A DNA stretch of 6,463 nt from Pseudomonadota bacterium (GCA_003242425.1 QGUL01000110.1:1-6463), one strand, 5' to 3'; positions 1-5,525 are shown, numbered from the stretch's first letter. Made by a program: numbers and translations. The notes: generated from the sequence alone by a model not told the origin.

Positions 1-284
1 CCGAGCTCTACCGCGCCTTTCCCAATGCGGTGGTGTACATGCATCCGGACGACGCGCAGGCGCTCGGCGTGCGGCGCGGCAGCGAAGTGCGGGTGGTTTC
101 GCGGCGCGGCGAGATCCGCACGCGCGTGGAGACGCGCGGCCGCAACCGCGTCCCCAGAGGCCTGGTGTTCGTGCCCTGGTTCGACGCGAGCCAGCTCATC
201 AACAAGGTGACGCTCGACGCGACCGATCCGATCTCGCTGCAGACCGATTTCAAGAAGTGCGCGGTCAAGATCGTCAAGGTTTAG
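1..284 (+). CDS. napA: Periplasmic nitrate reductase catalytic subunit NapA (3' end only)
   Basis: Only the last 93 or so codons are present, read from base 3 to the TAG at 282-284. NapA is the Mo-bisMGD and 4Fe-4S enzyme that reduces nitrate to nitrite in the periplasm. The visible part is its C-terminal cofactor-binding beta domain. It shows the family-typical stretch [11 protein letters not shown], the 'G..V.V.SRRGEI' strand, the [12 protein letters not shown] segment, and the terminal region [20 protein letters not shown] seen in NapA proteins. The catalytic domain, FeS cluster and TAT signal lie off the left edge. The stop is followed 8 bases later by napB with an AGGAGG between them, so the genes are co-transcribed. 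The identification rests on recalled family sequence and on the napB-napC neighbours. Other molybdopterin oxidoreductases share the fold but not this tail and context. Confidence 0.93.
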   Translation, partial: ELYRAFPNAVVYMHPDDAQALGVRRGSEVRVVSRRGEIRTRVETRGRNRVPRGLVFVPWFDASQLINKVTLDATDPISLQTDFKKCAVKIVKV

Positions 285-292
285 GAGGACGC

Positions 293-781
293 ATGAAACC
301 CTGGCGCAACCTCCTGCTGTTCGGCATCGCGTTCTCCGCCGCCGCGCTCGCGCAGCAGCCGCGGCTCGTCGACCCCTTGCGCGGACAGACGCCCCTCGCC
401 GAGGAACCGCGACCGCCCGTGCTGTACAACACGGAAAACAAGGACCTGCGTCGCGAACGCGCCTACACCATGCAGCCGCCCACCATCCCGCACAAGATCG
501 ACGGCTACCAGCTCGACAAGCGCGCCAACCGCTGTCTGTTCTGCCACAACCGCGACCGCATCGGCGAGACGCAGGCCATCCCGCTGAGCATCACGCATTA
601 CATGGACCGTGACGGCAACGTGCGCGCGGCCATCTCGCCGCGGCGCTACTTCTGCACCACCTGCCACGTCGTCCAGACGGAGGCACGGCCGCTGGTGGAC
701 AACGACTTCCTCGATGTCGATACCGTGCTCAAGCGCACCGGCGGTGCCCGCACGCCGGCCGAACGCATCCCTGCACAATGA
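293..781 (+). CDS. napB: Periplasmic nitrate reductase diheme cytochrome c subunit NapB
   Basis: This is a 162-residue precursor of the small diheme electron-transfer subunit that passes electrons from NapC to NapA in the periplasm. Residues 1-20 form a Sec signal peptide: basic MKPWR, a hydrophobic core, and probable cleavage after ALA. Two CxxCH heme c motifs occur at residues 81-85 (CLFCH) and 121-125 (CTTCH). The likely distal ligands are H67 in PPTIPHKI and H102 in SITHY, both in positions typical of NapB. Length is normal for the family. The ATG at 293 is preferred over an upstream in-frame start at 257 because it has AGGAGG at 283-288 and begins directly with the signal peptide; the earlier start would put a charged segment in front and overlap napA. 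The stop overlaps the napC start as ATGA, which suggests translational coupling. Confidence 0.96.
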   Translation: MKPWRNLLLFGIAFSAAALAQQPRLVDPLRGQTPLAEEPRPPVLYNTENKDLRRERAYTMQPPTIPHKIDGYQLDKRANRCLFCHNRDRIGETQAIPLSITHYMDRDGNVRAAISPRRYFCTTCHVVQTEARPLVDNDFLDVDTVLKRTGGARTPAERIPAQ

Positions 782-1434
782 AGGATTTCCTTGCGCGCTA
801 CTGGCGGATCCTACGCCGTCCGCCCCGCCACCTGAGCTTCGGCGTAATCATCCTCGTTTCCTTCTCGGCGGGGATCATCTTCTGGGGCGCCTTCAATACG
901 GCGCTCGAATTCACCAATACCGAGTCGTTCTGCATCGGCTGTCACGAAATGCGCGACAACGTATACGCGGAACTGCGCGACACCATCCACTTCACCAATC
1001 GCAGCGGTGTGCGCGCAAAATGCTCGGACTGCCACGTGCCGCACGACTGGACGCACAAGATCGCGCGCAAGATGCAGGCCTCCAAGGAAGTGTGGGGCAA
1101 GATCTTCGGCACCATCGACACGCCGGAAAAATTCCAGAACAAGCGCCTGGAACTGGCGATGCGTGAATGGACGCGGATGAAAGCAAACAACTCGCTCGAA
1201 TGCCGCAACTGCCACGGCTACGAGTACATGGACTTCACCCGGCAGAGCCCGCGCGCGCAGCGGGCCCATTCGACCTTCCTGGAAACCCGCACCTACACCT
1301 GCATCGACTGCCACAAAGGCATCGCCCACCGTCTGCCCGACATGTCGCAGGTGCCGTTGTGGAATCCCAGCATCCCGCCCGAGGTAAGGCCCGGCGCGTC
1401 GCGCCCGGAAGCGCCGGAAAAAGAACCGTTGTAG
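778..1434 (+). CDS. napC: Tetraheme c-type cytochrome NapC (NapC/NirT family quinol dehydrogenase)
   Basis: This 218-residue membrane-anchored cytochrome oxidises membrane quinol and feeds electrons to NapB/NapA. The N-terminal basic segment (residues 1-18) is followed by one transmembrane anchor at about 20-40, with no signal cleavage expected. Four CxxCH motifs follow at 52-56 (CIGCHEM), 82-86 (CSDCH), 142-146 (CRNCH) and 175-179 ([10 protein letters not shown]), the standard NapC/NirT pattern. M58 after heme 1 corresponds to the CxxCHxM found in the NrfH/NapC family. The tail after residue 190 is proline-rich and lacks further hemes. The start overlaps the napB stop by four bases, so translation is probably coupled. 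No napG, napH or napF follows, so quinol oxidation here would rest on NapC alone unless those genes lie upstream of the window. NirT or CymA are close relatives, but position after napAB makes NapC the natural name. Confidence 0.96.
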   Translation: MKDFLARYWRILRRPPRHLSFGVIILVSFSAGIIFWGAFNTALEFTNTESFCIGCHEMRDNVYAELRDTIHFTNRSGVRAKCSDCHVPHDWTHKIARKMQASKEVWGKIFGTIDTPEKFQNKRLELAMREWTRMKANNSLECRNCHGYEYMDFTRQSPRAQRAHSTFLETRTYTCIDCHKGIAHRLPDMSQVPLWNPSIPPEVRPGASRPEAPEKEPL

Positions 1435-1459
1435 GACGCCTTCCCGCGAACGCTGTACG

Positions 1460-1474
1460 CCCGGACGGTCCGGG
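1460..1474 (+). terminator. Possible weak terminator hairpin after napC
   Basis: CCCGGA (1460-1465) and TCCGGG (1469-1474) form a perfect 6-bp GC stem with a CGG triloop, starting 26 bases after the napC stop. No T-run follows, only GAAACCCTCCC, so it does not meet the usual intrinsic terminator pattern. It could be an RNA 3'-end stabiliser or chance in GC-rich DNA. Confidence 0.3.
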
Positions 1475-1504
1475 GAAACCCTCCCTTCGCCTGCCAATCC
1501 GAAT

Positions 1505-1518
1505 TTGACCGATATCAA
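1505..1518 (+). promoter_or_regulatory. FNR/ANR-type operator upstream of the DksA-like gene
   Basis: TTGAC-CGAT-ATCAA matches the FNR/ANR consensus TTGAT-N4-ATCAA at 9 of 10 fixed positions. Its centre is 1511.5. A candidate -10 element, TACATT, lies at 1540-1545, giving a start site near 1552-1553 and placing the box at about -40.5 to -41.5, the classic class II activation position. A Shine-Dalgarno follows at 1563-1568 and the ATG at 1576, so the leader would be about 23 nt. FNR, ANR and DNR/NNR-type regulators share this motif, so the sequence does not say which one binds. The inference is induction under low oxygen or nitrogen oxides. Confidence 0.72.
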
Positions 1519-1539
1519 CAGCGCGCGGGCCATCCCCGG

Positions 1540-1545
1540 TACATT
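1540..1545 (+). promoter_or_regulatory. Candidate -10 element (TACATT) for the DksA-like gene
   Basis: TACATT matches four of six positions of TATAAT, including the key A2 and T6. It sits 29 bases after the TTGACC that forms part of the FNR-like box. No proper -35 hexamer exists at 17 bp, as expected where an activator at -41.5 replaces -35 contacts. Confidence 0.5.
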
Positions 1546-1575
1546 GCGTCGAAGAGGCCGAAGAGAGGAATCGCC

Positions 1576-1968
1576 ATGGCACTCAGCAACACCGAACGCA
1601 AGGCGCTGCTCGCGCGCATCGACGAGGAAATCGCCCGGCTTCGCGAGGAAGTACGGCAAGGCGTGGAAACGAGCCGGAAGACGACCTATGCCCTGGTGGC
1701 GGGCGAAGTGCACGATGACGCGGACGACGCCGTGGCCGATCTGCTGACGGACGTCGAAATCGCCGAGGTCAAACGCGACCTGAATGCCATCGAGCAACTG
1801 GAAGCGGCACGCCAGCGCCTGATGGGCAGTAAAGCCGGCGAATGCATCGACTGCGGCGTCACTATCGACCTGGCACGGCTGCAAGCCAATCCCGCCGCGT
1901 TGCGCTGCCGCGAGTGCCAGGACCAGTACGAGCACACCTACGCCCAAAGCGCCGCCGCGCAGCGCTGA
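1576..1968 (+). CDS. DksA/TraR-family C4 zinc-finger regulator
   Basis: This is a 130-residue soluble protein of the DksA/TraR family, which binds the RNA polymerase secondary channel and changes promoter output, often with ppGpp. Residues about 5-85 form two helices rich in E, R, K and L that should pair as the coiled-coil arm. The tip has DDADDA at 47-52, which fits the DxxDxA signature (D47, D50, A52) needed for DksA activity. A C4 zinc finger follows: C90-x2-C93-x17-C111-x2-C114, within ECIDCGVTI and RCRECQ, close to the DksA pattern. It is shorter than E. coli DksA (151) and longer than F-plasmid TraR (73). The ATG has AGAGGA six bases upstream. Its own FNR-like promoter lies just upstream, and it stands between nap and nar operons, which suggests a role under nitrate-respiring conditions. 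Whether it acts with ppGpp cannot be read from the sequence. Confidence 0.88.
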   Translation: MALSNTERKALLARIDEEIARLREEVRQGVETSRKTTYALVAGEVHDDADDAVADLLTDVEIAEVKRDLNAIEQLEAARQRLMGSKAGECIDCGVTIDLARLQANPAALRCRECQDQYEHTYAQSAAAQR

Positions 1969-1970
1969 AC

Positions 1971-1984
1971 GCCCGGCACCGGGC
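1971..1984. terminator. Small inverted repeat between convergent genes, possible bidirectional terminator
   Basis: GCCCGG (1971-1976) and CCGGGC (1979-1984) are perfect complements around a CA dinucleotide, or a 5-bp stem with a GCAC tetraloop. The repeat lies in the 21-bp gap between the convergent stops at 1968 and 1990, where a shared terminator is expected. There is no T-run on either strand, so support is positional only. Confidence 0.3.
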
Positions 1985-1989
1985 ACGGC

Positions 1990-2190
1990 TCAGGCGGTGC
2001 AGCGTTCCGCCTTGAGCCGCTTCTCCACGATCGCGATGAGCCGCTTGCGCTCCTCCGCGACGGCGGCGAACAACTCCTGATAGGGACAAGGACCGGGGCA
2101 GCTGTTCAGGCGCCGGCACTGTTCCACGGACTGGTCGAGCGCCACCCAGATGTTGCAGGACCGGCAATAATGGAGGGGAGACTGATACAT
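1990..2190 (-). CDS. Small cysteine-rich protein of unknown function (66 aa)
   Basis: I do not recognise this protein. It starts MYQSPLHYCRSC and has six cysteines: C9, C12, C25, C31, C35 and C64. C9-x2-C12 near the N-terminus, with C25, C31 and C35 (CPGPCP around 31-36), could bind zinc or an iron-sulfur cluster; this is inference. The C-terminal half, about residues 37-63, is a charged amphipathic helix rich in E, K, R and A. There is no signal peptide or membrane segment, so it should be cytoplasmic. The gene is likely real: GGAGG at 2196-2200 lies five bases before the ATG, and a TAGACT -10-like box plus a partial FNR-like box sit upstream at class II spacing. It converges on the DksA-like gene with a 21-bp gap. 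Its position between nap and nar suggests a nitrate-respiration accessory role, such as a metal-binding or regulatory partner, but no specific function can be assigned. Confidence 0.68.
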   Translation of the reverse strand: MYQSPLHYCRSCNIWVALDQSVEQCRRLNSCPGPCPYQELFAAVAEERKRLIAIVEKRLKAERCTA

Positions 2191-2195
2191 GGGAA

Positions 2196-2200
2196 CCTCC
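2196..2200 (-). promoter_or_regulatory. Strong ribosome binding site of the Cys-rich gene
   Basis: Read on the - strand, GGAGG is followed by TTCCC and then ATG at 2190. This five-base spacing fixes the start and is the main evidence that the small frame is translated. Confidence 0.7.
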
Positions 2201-2214
2201 AGCGTCGCATATTC

Positions 2215-2220
2215 AGTCTA
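2215..2220 (-). promoter_or_regulatory. Candidate -10 element (TAGACT) for the Cys-rich gene
   Basis: On the - strand TAGACT matches TATAAT at four of six positions, including A2 and T6. It implies a start near 2207-2208 and a leader of about 17 nt that still includes the ribosome binding site. It is 29 bases from the TTGACC in the FNR-like box, the same distance as in the promoter at 1505-1545. Confidence 0.42.
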
Positions 2221-2241
2221 GCCCTTCCGCGCTTTCGGCCT

Positions 2242-2255
2242 TTGCGACAGGTCAA
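2242..2255 (-). promoter_or_regulatory. Degenerate FNR/ANR-like box upstream of the Cys-rich gene
   Basis: On the - strand the 14-mer is TTGAC-CTGT-CGCAA, matching TTGAT-N4-ATCAA at 7 of 10 fixed positions. The sequence match alone is modest. What raises it is position: the centre at 2248.5 lies 40.5-41.5 bases upstream of the start implied by the TAGACT element, as expected for class II activation. Confidence 0.42.
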
Positions 2256-2287
2256 GTTCGCATCAGGTCGTACCGGGCGAAGAAGCA

Positions 2288-2312
2288 CGTTGTGAAGCGT
2301 GATTTCACAACG
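2288..2312. repeat. Perfect 9-bp inverted repeat, possible operator
   Basis: CGTTGTGAA (2288-2296) and TTCACAACG (2304-2312) are exact reverse complements around a 7-base spacer, GCGTGAT. The dyad is AT-richer than its surroundings, which is more typical of a protein-binding operator than of a GC-driven chance hairpin. It has no T-run on either side, so it is not a terminator. It resembles CRP's TGTGA/TCACA halves but with nine bases between instead of six. The regulator is unknown. Confidence 0.55.
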
Positions 2313-2474
2313 GTAAAAATCGGTACTCCTACACGGCCGCCGCGTTTGACTACCGCCCAGCCGTTTCCCTCTGAAACGCGGCGCCTCAGCACGAGCGACA
2401 GCGTTGACACCAGCGGCCTGCTTGCCCTCATCGACATCGTGCGCAAGGCGGCCGGGCTCCCACCCGCGAATTGA
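2292..2474 (+). CDS. Doubtful small reading frame (60 aa)
   Basis: A GTG-started frame reads MKRDFTTVKIG and ends LIDIVRKAAGLPPAN before TGA. I do not recognise the product. In its favour, the last 25 or so codons show strong GC at third positions and predict an amphipathic helix (LLALIDIVRKAAGL), and a weak GAAGAAG lies six bases before the GTG. Against it, the start falls inside the inverted repeat at 2288-2312, the first half has mixed codon use, and the frame stays open upstream without a start codon. It may be a short peptide, the remnant of a larger gene, or chance. Confidence 0.22.
   Translation: MKRDFTTVKIGTPTRPPRLTTAQPFPSETRRLSTSDSVDTSGLLALIDIVRKAAGLPPAN
2324..2330 (+). promoter_or_regulatory. 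Single NarL-type heptamer
   Basis: TACTCCT fits the NarL heptamer consensus TACYYMT exactly and lies 12 bases after the inverted repeat at 2288-2312. No partner heptamer in the 7-2-7 inverted layout follows. A single degenerate heptamer is common by chance, so this is only suggestive of nitrate control by NarXL. Confidence 0.2.
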
Positions 2475-2617
2475 GCGTGCGTTCATAACGTACCCGATCG
2501 CACATCCCCGGTGAAAGCCGGTCGCGTCGGCTCGAAGACGCGCCCCGTTCCCCTGAGGCGCCGACCGCAGTTTTCCGCGTCTTCCTGACCGCTTTCCGCG
2601 TTCTCCATAGCCTGAAA

Positions 2618-2642
2618 CCGCGTCGCCCCCACAGCGACGCGG
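2618..2642. repeat. Perfect 9-bp GC-rich inverted repeat / stable hairpin
   Basis: CCGCGTCGC (2618-2626) and GCGACGCGG (2634-2642) are exact complements with a 7-base loop CCCCACA. The RNA hairpin would be very stable. No T-run follows on either strand, which argues against an intrinsic terminator. It lies about 185 bases before the narK1 start, so it could be a leader structure of the nar transcript. Confidence 0.5.
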
Positions 2643-2815
2643 CAGGCGTTGCCGCCCGCCCGATCGAATAAACGCCCCATAGTTCTTTCGACGGAGCCCC
2701 ATCCGTCGCCCGGTCAAAACGCCCTCCTCCTTCCGCTTCGATCGCAATCGCCTACCGGTGAATGTTGCGAATCACTGCCCGAGACCATCATCGCAGCGTG
2801 GATTCAGAAGGCGCG

Positions 2816-2822
2816 AAGGAGG
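2816..2822 (+). promoter_or_regulatory. Ribosome binding site that sets the narK1 GTG start
   Basis: AAGGAGG ends five bases before the GTG at 2828. The alternative in-frame ATG at 2762 has no comparable site, so this motif decides the start. Confidence 0.8.
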
Positions 2823-2827
2823 CTCGA

Positions 2828-4078
2828 GTGGCAACCACGCAGTCCGGCAAGGCGATGGCCGTGCTGATCTCCAGCACGCTGGCTTTCACGGTGTGCTTCG
2901 CGGTGTGGATGATGTTCGGCGTCATCGGCATCCCGATCAAGGAAGAGCTGGGTCTCAACGCCACGCAATTCGGCATCCTCACCGCGACACCGGTGCTTAC
3001 CGGCTCGCTGGTGCGGGTGCCGCTCGGCATGTGGACCGACAAGTACGGCGGCCGCATCGTCTTCTTCCTGCTGATGGTGGTCTGCGTGCCGGCGATCTGG
3101 CTTATCCAGTACGCGACCGAGTTCTGGCATTACCTCGTCCTCGGTTTGTTCGTGGGGCTCGCCGGCGGCTCCTTCTCGGTCGGCACCCCCTATGTCGCGC
3201 GCTGGTTTCCGCGCCACAGGCAGGGTTTCGCGATGGGCGTGTACGGCGCGGGCAACTCCGGCGCGGCGGTGAACAAATTCGTCGCGCCCGCACTCGTCGT
3301 CGCCTTCGGCTGGACGATGGTGCCGCAGGTCTACGCCGTCGCCCTGCTCGCCACGGCGGTGGTGTTCTGGTTCTTCTCCTACAGCGACCCGTCGCACCTG
3401 GTCGATTCCAGGATCACCTGGCGCGACCAGATCCGGGCATTGAAGGACCCGCGCGTCTGGAAGTACTGCCAGTACTACTCCATCGTCTTCGGCGGCTACG
3501 TGGCGCTGTCGCTGTGGATGGTGCAGTACTACGTCGGCGAATACGGGTTCGACATCCGCGTCGCCGCGCTGCTCGCCGCCTGCTTCTCCCTGCCCGGCGG
3601 CGTGCTCCGCGCCATCGGCGGCTGGCTGTCCGACAAGTACGGCGCGCACGCCGTGACGTGGTGGGTGTTGTGGGTGAGCTGGATCTGCCTCTTCCTGCTC
3701 TCCTACCCGCAGACGCAATTCACCATTCTCACCATCGACGGTCCCAAGACCTTCGACATCGGCCTCAACCCGTGGGTGTTCACGGTGCTGATGTTCGTCA
3801 TCGGCGTCGCCTGGGCCTTCGGCAAGGCCTCCGTCTTCAAATACATCTCCGACGAGTTCCCGGACAACATCGGCGTGGTCTCCGGAATCGTCGGCCTGGC
3901 CGGCGGGCTGGGCGGTTTCCTGCTGCCTGTGCTGTTCGGCGCCCTGCAGGATCTCACCGGCATCCGTTCCAGCGCCTTCATGCTGATGTACGGCGTGGTG
4001 TGGGTGTCCCTCATCTGGATGTACTTCACCGAAGTCCGGCGCACCGACGTGATCGGTCCGCGCACTGCGACGCACTGA
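2828..4078 (+). CDS. narK1: Nitrate transporter NarK1 (MFS, NNP family)
   Basis: This 416-residue, 12-helix inner-membrane carrier belongs to the nitrate/nitrite porter family. NarK1-type members are usually assigned as nitrate/proton symporters that start nitrate uptake before nitrite accumulates. Helix 1 begins at about residue 10. R63 (GSLVR) and R261 (GGVLR) match the two substrate-binding arginines of helices 2 and 8. The MFS loop motif appears as WTDKYGGR at 69-76 and again as LSDKYGAH at 267-274. The nitrate signatures are YGAGNSG at 139-145 and GLAGGLGG at 356-363. Translation should start at GTG 2828 because of the AAGGAGG before it; starting at ATG 2762 would add 22 polar residues (MLRITARDHHRSV...) unlike the family. 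It precedes narK2 by 13 bases in the same operon. The symport role is family knowledge, not shown here. Confidence 0.92.
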   Translation: MATTQSGKAMAVLISSTLAFTVCFAVWMMFGVIGIPIKEELGLNATQFGILTATPVLTGSLVRVPLGMWTDKYGGRIVFFLLMVVCVPAIWLIQYATEFWHYLVLGLFVGLAGGSFSVGTPYVARWFPRHRQGFAMGVYGAGNSGAAVNKFVAPALVVAFGWTMVPQVYAVALLATAVVFWFFSYSDPSHLVDSRITWRDQIRALKDPRVWKYCQYYSIVFGGYVALSLWMVQYYVGEYGFDIRVAALLAACFSLPGGVLRAIGGWLSDKYGAHAVTWWVLWVSWICLFLLSYPQTQFTILTIDGPKTFDIGLNPWVFTVLMFVIGVAWAFGKASVFKYISDEFPDNIGVVSGIVGLAGGLGGFLLPVLFGALQDLTGIRSSAFMLMYGVVWVSLIWMYFTEVRRTDVIGPRTATH

Positions 4079-4091
4079 CCGGAGCGCACGC

Positions 4092-5507
4092 ATGAATACC
4101 GAAACCCTTCTCGGACGACGCACGCAGGGCCGCGTGCTCAAGGTCTGGACGCCGGAGGACAAGGAGTTCTGGAAGCGCGAAGGCGAGGCCATCGCGCGCA
4201 CCAACCTCTGGATCTCCGTGCCGTGCCTGATGCTTGCCTTCATCGTCTGGCAGCTGTGGAGCGTCGTCGCGGTCAACCTGCCTTCCCTTGGCTTCCAGTT
4301 CAGCACCAACCAGCTGTTCTGGCTCGCCGCGGCGCCCGCGCTCTCGGGCGCGACGCTGCGGATTTTTTATTCCTTCATGGTCCCCGTGTTCGGGGGCCGT
4401 CGCTGGACGGCGATCTCGACCGCCTCGCTGCTGATTCCCACCATCGGCATCGGCATCGCGATCCAGGACACCTCGACCAGCTATCCGACCATGCTGTGCC
4501 TCGCGCTGCTGTGCGGGTTCGGCGGCGGCAACTTCTCCTCGTCGATGGCCAACATCAGCTTCTTCTTCCCGAAGGAGCGCAAGGGCTCGGCGCTGGGCCT
4601 GAACGCGGGCCTCGGCAACCTCGGCGTCTCGGTCGTGCAGTTCGTGTCGCCGACGATCATCGCTTTCTCCGTGTTCGGGGGCGAACCGCAGACCATCGTC
4701 GAGCCGACGGGAAGCATCCGCACCATCTGGGCGCAGAACGCCGCCTTCATCTGGGTGCCGTTCATCGCCCTGTGCTCGGCCGTCGCCTGGTTCAAGATGA
4801 ACGACATCGCCGACGCCAAGGCCTCGTTCGCCGAACAGTCGGTGATCTTCAGGCGCAAGCACAACTGGCTGATGTGCTGGCTCTACCTCGGCACCTTCGG
4901 GTCCTTCATCGGTTATGCGGCGGGTTTTCCGCTCCTCATCCGCAGCCAGTTCCCCGAAGTGCAGGCGCTGCAGTACGCCTGGCTGGGCCCGCTGGTCGGC
5001 GCGATCTCCCGCCCCTTCGGCGGCTGGCTGTCCGACAAGCTGGGCGGCGCGCGCGTGACGCTGTGGACCTTCGTGGCGATGGTGCTCGCCGTCGTGGGCG
5101 TCCTCTACTTCCTGCCGGATGCCGATACCGGCTACGCGGGCAACTTCGGAGGCTTCCTGACGATGTTCATGGCGTTGTTCGTGCTGACCGGCATCGGCAA
5201 CGGTTCCACCTTCCGCATGATTCCGGTGATCTTCCTCACCGAGCGCCAGCGCGCGGCACGCGGCAAGGGCCAGGCTGCAATGGAGCAGGCGGTCAAGGAC
5301 GGCAACAAGGAGGCCGCGGCGGTGCTGGGCTTCTCCGGCGCCATCGGCGCCTACGGCGGCTTCTTCATCCCCAAGAGCTACGGCACCTCGCTCGCGATGA
5401 CGGGCAGCCCCGACGCGGCGCTGTACGGATTCGTCGTCTTCTACGCGACCTGCATCGCCATCACGTGGTGGTACTACGCGCGCCGCAACGCGCCCATGCC
5501 GTGCTGA
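4092..5507 (+). CDS. narK2: Nitrate/nitrite antiporter NarK2 (MFS, NNP family)
   Basis: This 471-residue carrier resembles E. coli NarK and NarU, which exchange nitrate for nitrite across the inner membrane. A cytoplasmic N-terminal segment (about 1-38, with WTPEDKEFWKREG at 19-31 and IARTNLW at 34-40) is typical of the NarK2 type and absent from the shorter NarK1. R90 (SGATLR) and R307 (ISRPFGG) match E. coli NarK R89 and R305, which hold the substrate. Nitrate signature 1 is NAGLGNLG at 171-178 and signature 2 is GFSGAIGAYGG at 413-423. The long charged loop at about 383-408 (TERQRAARGKGQ...) before helix 11 is also seen in NarK2 proteins. CGGAG seven bases before the ATG serves translation. 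NarG starts 29 bases downstream, so the three genes form one operon. Paralogy with the preceding gene reflects the frequent narK1-narK2 pair, fused in Paracoccus. Confidence 0.94.
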   Translation: MNTETLLGRRTQGRVLKVWTPEDKEFWKREGEAIARTNLWISVPCLMLAFIVWQLWSVVAVNLPSLGFQFSTNQLFWLAAAPALSGATLRIFYSFMVPVFGGRRWTAISTASLLIPTIGIGIAIQDTSTSYPTMLCLALLCGFGGGNFSSSMANISFFFPKERKGSALGLNAGLGNLGVSVVQFVSPTIIAFSVFGGEPQTIVEPTGSIRTIWAQNAAFIWVPFIALCSAVAWFKMNDIADAKASFAEQSVIFRRKHNWLMCWLYLGTFGSFIGYAAGFPLLIRSQFPEVQALQYAWLGPLVGAISRPFGGWLSDKLGGARVTLWTFVAMVLAVVGVLYFLPDADTGYAGNFGGFLTMFMALFVLTGIGNGSTFRMIPVIFLTERQRAARGKGQAAMEQAVKDGNKEAAAVLGFSGAIGAYGGFFIPKSYGTSLAMTGSPDAALYGFVVFYATCIAITWWYYARRNAPMPC

Positions 5508-5525
5508 GCCGCAGAACACTCTGAC

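Larger units (their letters stand above)
2191..2827. other. Long region upstream of narK1 without a convincing gene
   Basis: About 640 bases separate the Cys-rich gene from narK1. The left end holds the leftward promoter of the small gene. The rest has patchy codon bias and stops in all frames, apart from one doubtful 60-codon frame at 2292-2474. It contains two perfect 9-bp inverted repeats (2288-2312 and 2618-2642), a repeated TTTCCGCGT at 2572 and 2593, and a NarL-type heptamer at 2324. It must also contain the narK1KG promoter, but I could not find a good FNR box or a convincing -35/-10 pair near narK1. A long structured 5' leader, or a small RNA, is possible. Confidence 0.6.

Noticed and set aside
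257..295. Upstream in-frame start for napB at 257
   Set aside because: It overlaps napA and would place a charged segment before the signal peptide; ATG 293 has an AGGAGG and starts the signal peptide directly.
811..1986. Long open frame on the - strand (391 codons) across napC and the DksA-like gene
   Set aside because: It is antisense to two clear genes with heme and zinc motifs, has low-complexity Ala/Arg/Gly/Val composition, and is the usual by-product of high third-position GC.
2291..2309. CRP site (TGTGA...TCACA)
   Set aside because: The half-sites are nine bases apart instead of six, so it does not fit CRP; I keep only the inverted repeat.
2346..2409. TTGAC at 2346 and TTGACA at 2404 as FNR box or -35 element
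   Set aside because: Neither has a matching right half-site for FNR, and no -10 hexamer lies 16-18 bases downstream of TTGACA.
2762..2830. Alternative ATG start for narK1 at 2762
   Set aside because: No good ribosome binding site precedes it and the added 22 residues are polar and unlike the family; the GTG at 2828 has AAGGAGG at ideal spacing.
2758..4095. Long + strand frame overlapping narK1 in another phase
   Set aside because: The translation is Arg/His/Gly-rich with no domain, while the other phase encodes a complete 12-helix transporter with nitrate signatures.
2804..4309. 501-codon - strand frame across narK1 and the start of narK2
   Set aside because: Its composition is extremely rich in Asp, Glu, His and Arg, typical of the antisense of hydrophobic membrane genes; there is no motif and no support for translation.
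4026..5519. 497-codon - strand frame across narK2
   Set aside because: Antisense shadow of a clear NarK2 gene with the same low-complexity charged composition.
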